A stretch of DNA of 17,566 nucleotides, taken from the NCBI GenBank assembly GCA_009602725.1, contig WELB01000118.1, forward strand, positions 422,890 through 440,455. Direction: 5' to 3'. The notes below the pieces were generated by a model, which worked only from the letters and a program-made list of their open reading frames with translations, was not told the DNA's origin and did no database searches. Origin of the DNA: Spirogloea muscicola. Lineage: Eukaryota > Streptophyta > Zygnematophyceae > Spirogloeales > Spirogloeaceae. Both the position numbers and the translations under genes were made by a program. Shown one piece after another: positions 1 to 8,400 of the stretch (positions are counted from its first letter, which is position 1; each line of letters starts with the position of its first letter).

Positions 1-1
1 G

Positions 2-942
2 CGCCCTGCTGCTGCGCAGGTCCTGCTGCGCACGCTGCGAGCTCGCGTCCATTGGAAGAACACGCTGATGCAGCTCGAGGAGGTGGGGCCCAACTCGCTG
101 GGCGTGGCGCTGCTCACCGCATCCTTCGTGGGCATGGTCTTCACGATCCAGGTGAGGGCTCGCTGCCGCAGTCGCCACGGACTGGGACGGCCAGCCGCCG
201 CTGCTGCCGAGCTGAGGCGTACTGACCGGCATGGCTGCCGGCGGCCGCGCGCAGTTCGTGCGGGAGTTCGCGCGCCTTGGCCTCACGCGCTCCGTTGGCG
301 GCGTGCTGGCGCTGGCGCTGTCGCGCGAGCTCTCCCCGGTCGTCACCGCCATCATTGTCGCCGGCCGAGTCGGCTCGGCCTTCGCCGCCGAGCTTGGCAC
401 CATGCAGGCGAGCGTCGCCCCGGCCGCCGAGAAGCTGGCACTCCCTCCCTCCTCTGGCCCCAGCTGACTCGAGTGCCGCCACTGGCCATTGCTGATCCTT
501 GCAGGTCTCGGAGCAGACGGACACGCTGCGTGTCCTCGGCACTGACCCGGTGGACTACCTCGTCACGCCCCGCGTCATCGCTTGCTGCGTCGCCATGCCC
601 GTGCTCACCCTCCTCTGCTTCGCCGTCGGCATGGCTGCCTCGGTGCTGCTCGCTGACGCCGTCTACGGAGTCAGCTCCAACATCATCCTCGACAGCGCAG
701 CGCGCGCGCTGCAGCCCTGGGACGTGCTCTCCACGCTCTTCAAGAGCGTCGTCTTTGGGTACATCATCGCGCTCATCTCCTGCGCCTGGGGGATGACCAC
801 GCTCGGCGGCGCCAAGGGTGTCGGCGAGTCCACCACGTCCGCCGTCGTCATCTCCCTAGTCTGCATCTTCATCGCCGACTTTGTGCTCTCCTGGCTCTTC
901 TTCCAGGGAGCCGGTGACGCGCTCAAGGCTGCCTTGGGCTAG
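2..942 (+). CDS. TGD1: TGD1-like chloroplast lipid ABC transporter permease (MlaE/DUF140 family), 5' end outside window
   Basis: TGD1 is the inner-envelope permease of the TGD1-2-3 ABC complex that moves ER-derived lipid into the plastid; that role comes from the family. Visible exons are 2-151, 255-407 and 505-942 (stop TAG 940-942), all joined in phase 0, giving about 246 residues. Motifs recognised are HWKNTL, VGPNSLGVALLTASFVGM, FVREFARLGLTRSVGG, SRELSPVVTAIIVAGRVGSA, GTMQ-VSEQTDTLRVLGTDPVDYL and GGAKGVGESTTSAVV. About five hydrophobic segments fit a permease. The transit peptide and N-terminus lie upstream of the window. The first visible exon might instead begin at 20, after a possible acceptor at 16-19, but reading through also gives sensible sequence. 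The second intron (408-504) starts with GC. Codons are strongly G/C-ending, more so than in the two downstream genes. Family assignment is secure; the exact left boundary is not. Confidence 0.93.
408..504 (+). other. GC-AG intron of the TGD1-like gene
   Basis: The exon ends ATGCAG at 402-407 and the intron begins gcgagc, the usual context of a GC donor. The acceptor is ccttgcag at 504. This join gives the conserved reading GTMQ-VSEQTDTLRVLG. A GT at 414 is also in phase, but it has poor context and would insert Ala-Ser into a highly conserved stretch. I therefore prefer the GC donor. Confidence 0.75.
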
Positions 943-950
943 ACTGCAGT

Positions 951-1438
951 TGCAGGGTAAATGTTGGTTAACACTGTTAACACTGAGGCTTGCAGTCGCA
1001 CAAGGCGAACCTGTACCCTCTCCTCCACCCATGACTTTCTTTGCAGCACTTAACTGCAGCGCAAGTGCTTGCCAGAGTTGTGGCTTCGACAAATCTCAGC
1101 TACTCACCAAGATTACACGTGTCGCACCATTGTCGCATGCACACCTGCTGGACAATGTGCATGCTACTCATGCTGCGTACCATGGGCTAGGATGCTCTTG
1201 CAGGGTAGCTTGGTTGCTTGTCAAGGGGAGGCTTAGAGTTGCACAATATGAAGCTGTACCAGTTGTTCCACGCATGACTTGGGATTCTCTTTGCAGCACG
1301 TACTTGCATCGCAAGCGCTTGCCAAAGTTTCGGATTTGACAAATTGCAGCTACTCTTTCCAAACCATACCTGCCGCTTCATTATCGCATGCACACCTGCT
1401 GAAGGATCTGCATACTACGCATGCTGCGTAGCATGCAC
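951..1438. repeat. Diverged tandem duplication, period ~248-251 bp, in the 3' region of the TGD1-like gene
   Basis: Copy 1 runs about 951-1187 and copy 2 about 1199-1438. Blocks matching in the same order include tgcagggta (951 and 1199), ttctctttgcagcac-type text (near 1035-1049 and 1285-1299), cgcaagtgcttgcca versus cgcaagcgcttgcca, ttygacaaat.gcagctact, gcatgcacacctgctg (1135 and 1386) and catgctgcgta (near 1169 and 1420). Many substitutions and small indels show the copies are not recent. It starts only nine bases after the stop codon, so it probably lies in the 3' UTR. Confidence 0.85.
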
Positions 1439-1678
1439 ACGGACACAGATGAAAGGACCTCCATAGGCTTCAGCCGCTTTACCTGGTTGTCAACCTATTC
1501 GCACATCAACAACCATGGAAGGCTGGTGTTAGAAACACGTGGTACATTTGATTCAACTACATATGTTGGTTCTTGGGACGTCCATAGCAATGGTGTGAAT
1601 CTAAATCAATGTGAGGCAGAAACCCTGGATGGGCACACGCACCACAGACTAGACACAAGCCTGTGAAGGCCAGGCCAA

Positions 1679-1683
1679 TGTAA
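1679..1683 (+). terminator. Candidate TGTAA poly(A) signal for the TGD1-like gene
   Basis: TGTAA is the usual chlorophyte polyadenylation signal. This copy follows the stop codon by about 740 bases. A 3' UTR this long would include the tandem duplication. A pentamer is weak evidence alone. Confidence 0.4.
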
Positions 1684-1990
1684 TTCTGGCGATGTCATTG
1701 GTGGCATCAAATATGTAGATTAAGGCCTCGCAGGCTGTGCTCAGGCACAAGATGAGGCAGTCAAGCAAAGTCCGTCCTTGCAATCGTGAGCGAGCTGTGA
1801 CAGCGCGAGGTGCTGGCTGCAGTGTGAGCAGTCTTATGTCGCGTGCACACCTTCTAAGCTTTACAGCAGGCCCTTGACATTCTATGAGCAGTAGGGTACC
1901 CTATCGAGCCCTCATTTACGCCTTAAGCTGGTGGAGCTGTACCGCTGCTGAGTAACCTCTCGCACACGGGAGAAACTTAACCCTCAAGAC

Positions 1991-1995
1991 TTACA
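1991..1995 (-). terminator. Candidate TGTAA poly(A) signal for cutC
   Basis: On the minus strand TGTAA lies about 230 bases after the cutC stop codon, a typical distance for a chlorophyte 3' UTR. Another copy further on (1865-1861) is possible. A pentamer is weak evidence alone. Confidence 0.4.
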
Positions 1996-2226
1996 ACCTG
2001 GCATTGTTGTGCAGGTATGAAAGTCCTGCTTAAAGCGGATGGCTGAAAACCAGCAAAAGTCATGGTACAGCTTGACATGCTCATGTAGGCATGTGTATCA
2101 AAGACCGATCCAAACAGCCATACCCAGTGGCGTTTGACATGCTGTGGATGTAGGGCCTCATCACAGGCCTCTATCAAGTATGAAGAGACGTCCTCGAGTC
2201 TGCATCGTTAAGTCCTAACAAGTGCC

Positions 2227-4140
2227 TCATTTGAAGCAGCACACAATCTTTCGGACTGCTGCCGCCGAGGTCACCATCCAGTCTTGCTCAGCTTCTCCAC
2301 CCACGCCAAATCTGACCTTTGGATTGCTGAAAGTCATCAGTGACTTCCTCGCAACCCTACAGGATCCATGCAGCTCCCTTACGCCGGTCGACAGCAGGAT
2401 GTCAGCTGCATTGTCAGCCGTGACTCCACCTGCAACATGGGTGTTGGGGGTGCTCTTCACCAGTGTCTGTGAAGCTCAATATTAAGAAAAGGAGTTGTGT
2501 AGCATATGATGCAGACTAATCAACTGTTAGGTAATCTCCAGAGCTCGCACTGACAGAAGATTACAATGCAACATAAGGAAGGCCTCTGCAATTTCGGGCC
2601 AATAGCTCACCTCCTGCCATGATGATGATGCGATCGCCAGCCTGCTCTACTAGCCGGCAAATCAGGTCCTTCCCCTCTGCCGCAGTAGCCTCCTGCCCGG
2701 AGGTGAGCACGCGGCTGACGCCTGCGGAGACCAACGCCTGGGAATGCAACAGGCATGCATCTATCAATAGCGCGACCACAAGCAAGGATATATCTCCTGC
2801 ACAAGCATCTAAGCTACTCCATTCTGTCTATTTGCTGGTGAATATGTTTCAAGCAGGCATTCGGAGCACTTTGTCAATGCCATGATCCTTATTGTGTTTG
2901 AGACTGTACCTCTAGCGCTTTGAACGGGTTCCTGCATACGTCAAAAGCCCGATGAAATGAGACCTCAAGCTTTACCATTTGGCAGAGGCTGACCACTTGA
3001 CACAACTGAACAACACAATCCAAGAACAGCACAGGGTAAGCGGCAGTCAGTCAAGCTGTCAGTTTGTGGCTAGGATATGCTGCAATATAGACCACAAATC
3101 CCTGCGGTAGCACCAATAGCAGAAGTAGGACTGATCCTAGAGAACAGCTGCACAGCATTCCGCCACAATGTGGAAGCTGTTACCAGGTCTAGGTCGACAT
3201 CACCTTCGGGTGTCAAAGCGCCCAGGACCACCCCGTCCACGCCAGCCCCTGCCAGGGCTTGTATGTCCTCCTTCAAAACCTGCACCAAGCTAGATATGGC
3301 ACTACTACAATCCATGGTGGGCTTGTTACTATTCCAGTCTACCCCAATTCGCTAGGGCCTCTCAAGTACAGGCATTGTATTATTGTGCATATCACGAAGT
3401 CCATACTGTTTCCTCAGCTTATTGCTCATTCGAATGTAATGCACCTGAATCTCTGTGGCTGTGTAGAGAAAGTCTGCGGGCCTTGATCGGACGAGGACAA
3501 AAAGGGGGATTGAAACTGCCGAACGCACAGCTTTCACCACTGATCGCGGAAAGGAGGGCAAGCCAAGAACAGCTTGCTTACAGTACGTCTATTCCACAGC
3601 TTCTTGAGAGGTTGCACTGAAAATCGGTTTTTGGCGATAGTCTGCAGCATACAAGGGCAAGTGTGTGCTATACCCGTACCGAGGAGGTATATACAAACAC
3701 TAATTTGCATTGGTCCCAATTGAAGGTTGATGATACGTGCAAGCTTACTGCCAATGCTGGGAGTCAAGCCACCCAAATTCAAGGCTGCACATAACTCCAA
3801 CCTCCCTGCTCCACCTGGTTTGTGAGAACCACACCTCCTGGCTGTTAGTTGCTGCACTTTGAAGTTTATAGTTGTCCATCCATATAATGCACAGTCAAGT
3901 ATGCTCTCTCCTGCACTTATCACTGACAGACTTGTCGAGCCACCCAAAGCAGACAGGTGAGCTGCCATAAGCAGTCCATGAAGCTACGTGCACGGGCCGT
4001 CTACAGAGAGGCTGATAGTTGAGACTGGCAAAGTCCTTCATATTTCTGAAAACGTACTAATCCATGATCAAGTTCTCACCGTCTTGGGCGGCAATGGCCG
4101 ACTCAACTGACTCCACGCAGGCTTCGAAGCAGAAGGCCAT
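2227..4140 (-). CDS. cutC: CutC-family copper homeostasis protein, complete, seven exons
   Basis: CutC is a small TIM-barrel protein linked to copper homeostasis; its biochemical activity is not settled. Exons on the minus strand are 4140-4080, 3814-3749, 3539-3445, 3279-3184, 3005-2910, 2737-2611 and 2429-2227, all with GT-AG introns of 165-265 bases. They total 744 nt and 247 residues, the normal family length. The start is the ATG at 4140, directly preceded by in-frame TAG (4143-4141). Motifs in order: FEACVESVESAIAAQDGG, RLELCAALNLGGLTPSIG, VSIPLFVLVRSRPADFLYT, GVDGVVLGALTPEGDVDLD, VSFHRAFDVCRNP, GVSRVLTSGQEATAAEG, DRIIIMAGGVTADNA and STGVRELHGSCR. The usual RPRGGDF is RSRPADF here. No transit peptide is evident. 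The acceptor of exon 5 (3006) was chosen by phase and is the least certain junction. Confidence 0.92.
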
Positions 4141-4409
4141 CTATTCCCGATCAGGAGGCATCATGATTGCCGATTATGACATATATGACTGCCAACGGCG
4201 CGACGAGGTACGTCCGTGATCCGCCGGATGGCGGCATTGACGCGCCAAGAGCACCGGGCGAAGCTCTCAACGGAGGACCATATCGTCAGGGCCGCGGGAG
4301 CCTGACACCGGGGCCCAGCCCGGCGACAAAAGGCGTCCACCGACGGTCTGCCGCCACAGCGCGCCCGCAGAACTGCAAGGCCAGCGCCGTGCGAGTGCCT
4401 TGACCGACT

Positions 4410-4410
<1 letters not shown>

Positions 4411-4442
<32 letters not shown>

Positions 4443-4451
4443 TCCGCCGCG
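4411..4451. repeat. (CCG)n trinucleotide tract
   Basis: A nearly uninterrupted CCG run extends from 4411 to 4442 and continues imperfectly to about 4451. It lies about 270 bases upstream of the cutC start, probably in its promoter or 5' UTR. It produces artefactual poly-Arg and poly-Ala open frames on both strands. Confidence 0.95.
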
Positions 4452-5032
4452 AAGGCCACGGGACGAGCAGACTGCTGATCAGGTCTCGCCAGCTGCAGCA
4501 GATTGCAACATTCCGACTTTTGGTGCTGCCCGACGCAATACAGAATTCCGTTGACTGGTTCCGGGGCAGCGTGGCCGCGAGCTGCCGTTCTGGGCAAGTT
4601 TGCCTGGGGCTCCTCTGGCATTGACGTCTCCTGGAATTATACACTATTGCGTTGCTCTATATACCGCATTTGCAAAAGTACGTCGGCGGCCGTGGCGCTT
4701 TGGTGCAGGAATTCCTCCTGTCAGCGTCGGCGGTGGGCATACGCAGCGCGCAGATCGCACAGGACCGACGAAATCCGCGACACCGACGGGCACTGTCCGG
4801 GACGATGGAGACGGGGATCACGGCGGGGGCCGCGCGGCCGCGGATGGGTGACCGCAGGTTAGGCCACCGATCCAGAAGTGCCGATTCAGGTGGCACCCCC
4901 GGTAAGGCAATGGGCTGGGGGGTGGGGGCCGGCGAGCCACCCATTTGGCTGTGAGGTCACGCAGGTGGTTGCCCCCGTGCTGCGCCCTCGACCAAGCACT
5001 ACACCCGCTGCCGATCGCGTCGACGCCGCCAG

Positions 5033-5034
<2 letters not shown>

Positions 5035-5069
<35 letters not shown>

Positions 5070-5077
5070 NCGCCGCG
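5035..5077. repeat. (CGC)n trinucleotide tract containing one undetermined base
   Basis: The tract is perfect from 5035 to 5069, has an N at 5070, and continues to about 5077. It ends about 65 bases before the Fd-GOGAT start codon, so it probably lies in the 5' UTR or core promoter. The N suggests the tract length was not resolved in the assembly. Confidence 0.95.
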
Positions 5078-5141
5078 CCTCTCCTGACGGTCGCGCAGCC
5101 CGGCGCGGGCGCGGGGCCGCGGGCTCCAGCCAGGGCCTGGG

Positions 5142-5465
5142 ATGGCCTCGGCGCTATGGCGGGCTCCGCTGAGCGCAGCTCTTAGTGCCGGGCAGCCGAG
5201 GAGCTCAGAGCGGCGGAGCAGTCCTTCCCAGACGCAACAGCTTCTCCGGCCTTGTGGCACAGGCGGCGCACTCGACCGCCAGCGTGCAGCTGTGCAGAAG
5301 CCCCTTGGCACAAGCCCCTTCTCATCACACACTGGCCTTCACTCGAGCATCCGACGAGCTCCCTCAAAGCTCCGCAGGTCCACCTTCTCCAGCACCCGGC
5401 GATGGGTGGAGGTCCCCCAGGCAGTACTGGCATCTGCGTCTGCTCTGCCGAAGCAAGAGTACCAG
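5142..5465 (+). other. Fd-GOGAT exon 1: chloroplast transit peptide and propeptide
   Basis: This exon encodes residues 1-108, beginning [17 protein letters not shown], then rich in Ser, Arg, Ala, Pro and Gln with few acidic residues, as expected for a chloroplast transit peptide. It ends PKQEYQ at the donor gtatat (5466). Family enzymes are matured so that the catalytic Cys becomes the N-terminus, so residues 1-121 would be removed. The exact stromal cleavage site cannot be read. The exon is clearly more GC-rich than the middle of the gene. Confidence 0.8.
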
Positions 5466-8400
5466 GTATATTGACCAATCTTTAGAACAGCGAGCCAACG
5501 TTCGGTGTATTGCAATGCTGTGATATAAAGTTCATGTAAACCCTAAACCTGCATCAGAGGGTGTTAATCATTGCAGAAGGGTTGACCTTCACTGCCACCT
5601 CAATCTTTCTTGGCTTCCTTGTAGCGTGCTTGGCATAGGTTAGCCTTCGCATCCTCTCTAAGCTTCATGCTAAGAAAGGATGATGAGTTCATCAAAAGCA
5701 CAAAGAAGTGTCAGTTGACAGCTTGTGGGTTCCTGCGTCTACTGAAGCTAGATTCACCTAGCCCAGAGCAGTACACACAGTAGGGCATGAGTAGCAATAT
5801 TTGCAGCTTAGGTGAAAGGTCTCGCTTCTACCTGCTCATTTCCTATTTCGCCATCCTTCTGAGGACTTGAGAGCACGACATGCAGCTATCCTGCTCCGTC
5901 CTTGCCACAAGCAGCTCTGCTCTCAAGTGCATTGCTGTCCTTTGTGACAGTGGTGGTCGATGTTGCAATCTCAGCAAGTCATCCTTGATCAGAAGCCATC
6001 CTTTGTGACAGTGGCAAATCAGATTCATTGACTGCAGACAGCTAAATTTGTGGAGCAATCACCCGCAGGTTGCCGATTTGGAGGACATCCTAAAAGAGCA
6101 TGGAGCTTGCGGGACAGGCTTCATTACAAGCCTGAAGCAAGAGGCTTCACACAGCATCCTGCAGAAGGTTGTGAGCAGATAAAGCAGTGTTGAAGCCAAC
6201 ACTATCCTGGCATTGAGAGTCCGTAGCTTGAATCTTGTTCTTATTGGCAACAAAGTTCCTCCATCTTACCTGAAAAGCTCAAGCCTCCTGGCTTATGGGG
6301 TCACTTTTGTCGAATAACAGTGGCAGTGCACCTGATCCTTGGCTGGGTCTGTCATAGTCAGAACATTTCCTGTTGGACATCCACTTTTGCTAACAGGGTG
6401 CCAGCTTGCAGGGCCTTACGGCGCTGGGATGCATGGAGCACCGAGGAGGCTGCAGTGCTGATAATGACTCAGGTGACGGTGCTGGTGTCATGACCAAGGT
6501 GCCATGGGCTCTGTTCAATGAGTGGGCCAAGAGCCAAGGGCATGGTGACCTGGACCCTCAGAGCACTGGTGTTGGCCAGGTCTTCCTGCCCCAACACAAT
6601 GCTGATGCTGCCAAACAGCGTGAGTAGTGCTACTGCTCTTGTCTTCTGATGAGCAGGCCTTCGATGCAGTAGCATTGGCTTATCAGCCTCAGACTCTGGA
6701 AAGTGCAGCACATGGATGCAGATGCAACCTCAAAAGCTTGTAGATTCTGAGTTACTGGAGACAACTGCAGCATTGCAAGGGGGGCAGATAGCAGCCCCCT
6801 CTCCCCCCTCCCCCCTTGGCTGGGCGCCTCTGCATTCACTTTATTGTCAAAATACGTTGTAGCATACATATAGTACAGGGAGCTGCATTGCAAGCCCACA
6901 TTGTGATATTCTTGTGGGATCTATTTCAATGTAACAAATGGGTAGTTGACATGTCTGTGCAGTGGTGGAGACTGTGTTGGTGAAGGAGGGTCTTGAGATA
7001 TTAGGTTGGAGGCTTGTGCCAGTGGATGATGCTGTTGTGGGGAGCATCGCTAAAGCGGAGCAACCTGTGATAGAGCAGGTCTTTGTGAAGGTATGTGACA
7101 CGCAGGTCCAAGGCCGGTCCTTTCTCATGGTAGGAAGACAGTTTCTCTTCCAGGGGCTAACTGGATAACATGCCAGGGAGTGTCAGTCCAAATTGTAGCT
7201 AGAGATACCCCTATCACTCCCACAAATATTGCAACCCAACCACTAATATATGGAAAGACGTGCTGTTGATTTAAATAACACAAAAGGTGATGTTATGCAA
7301 GCAAATATGGCAGAAGTCTATCACAGGTGAAGTATCCGATAAGGAAATGGAAAGAAAGCGTAAGGAAAGGACTTTCATGTACATTGAGGAGGTAGACGTA
7401 TCATATAGTTTGAGCTGTGAATGTTGCTTGAAGAGAATTATCGTTGGCTTGTTATAGGCCTGGCAAGCAAAAGCTCTCGGCTTGGTGAAGGCACGAGTCA
7501 TTCTGATAGAGACCGCTGGATTTCTTGTACTCGTGCATTGCAGGTGCCTGGGCAGCTCAGTGCCGCTGATGTGGAGCGTGAGCTGTGCATTGCCCGTAAG
7601 CTCGTAGAGAAGGCGAAGCTGGCAGAGGCGTGGGGCGAGGATCTTTACTTATGCTCCTTCTCAAGCCAGACGATCGTGTACAAAGGAATGCTGCGATCGG
7701 TCATTCTCAAAAACTTCTACAAAGACTTGACAGATGATTTATATACCACCCCGTTCGTTATATATCATCGGCGCTACAGTACAAACACCACTCCAAAGTG
7801 GCCCCTTGCTCAGCCAATGCGTTTCCTCGGTCACAATGGGGAGATTAATACAGTGCAGGTCAGTGCAATGCTCTGACTAGTAGGTCATCTGCACTCTGCT
7901 GTAGTAGGTGATCCTGTGGCGAGGGGCTTACTGCGATGGTATAATATTGGGTCCAGCCTCCTGCTCAAGGAGAGGCACTCCCTGGGTTGTTCCGTTTTCA
8001 AGTCCAACTTGCTGCTCCAAAGTGGCCTTCACAGTTTTGACCAAATTTGGGAGGCCACTGTTTAGTCGCTGCGGTGTCTTCAAGGGACTGCTTTAAGTAC
8101 GCCTTCGGAATATGTGCAGGCCTGTGATCTGATGGCATTGACGCTTGCCATGTCACTCAAATGCGCCTGCCACTAATGCAACAGGGCAATCTGAACTGGA
8201 TGGCTTCTCGGGAGGCAACTCTCACATCTCCGGCTTGGAAGGGCAGAGAAGACGAACTTCGTCCTATTGGCAACAGCAAGGCTTCAGATAGTGCCAACCT
8301 GGACGCTGTTGCTGAGGTATGACATAACAAGCGTTCAGTCGATGACATGTAAGCAATTTCGAGTGGACATGTGGGGCACTCTGGGTTGGAAAGAGGTCCT

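Larger units (their letters stand above)
943..2226. other. Convergent 3' region between the TGD1-like gene and cutC, no gene seen
   Basis: After the TAG of the TGD1-like gene and before the stop of cutC on the other strand there is no open frame with recognisable protein. The open frames present are short, have no family motifs and mostly overlap the duplication. Besides the duplication (951-1438) it carries one candidate poly(A) signal for each converging gene (1679-1683 plus strand, 1991-1995 minus strand). The rest looks like ordinary UTR and spacer. Confidence 0.7.
4141..5141. promoter_or_regulatory. Head-to-head intergenic region, presumed to hold promoters and 5' UTRs of cutC and Fd-GOGAT
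   Basis: The two start codons are 1,001 bases apart on opposite strands, so this stretch must hold both sets of 5' control sequence unless a 5' UTR intron reaches outside. It is GC-rich with two (GCC)n tracts. A TATATA at 4658-4663 and an AT-rich patch near 4178-4186 are the only TATA-like sites I noticed, and neither is convincing. Long open frames here are low-complexity translations of the trinucleotide tracts and resemble no protein. The GOGAT frame has an in-frame TGA at 5085-5087. Confidence 0.6.

Noticed and set aside
68-796. Arg/Ser-rich frame overlapping the TGD1-like exons
   Set aside because: Beyond 151 it runs through the intron and then an out-of-frame reading of real exons; only its first 28 codons are genuine TGD1 sequence.
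856-1393. Minus-strand open frames with similar peptides (LWQALALQLSAAKK and LWQALAMQVRAAKR) in the two copies of the tandem duplication
   Set aside because: The similarity follows from the DNA duplication. The frames lack conserved starts, reach no common end and match no family I know; one overlaps the TGD1 coding end.
1421-1666. 81-codon open frame in the convergent 3' region
   Set aside because: It has no recognisable motif, overlaps the end of the repeat and lies in the likely 3' UTR; this length is expected by chance.
4267-4644. Open frames with long poly-Arg or poly-Ala runs on both strands around the CCG tract, and similar ones near 4886-5332
   Set aside because: They are translations of the trinucleotide repeats and have no flanking protein motif or splice context.
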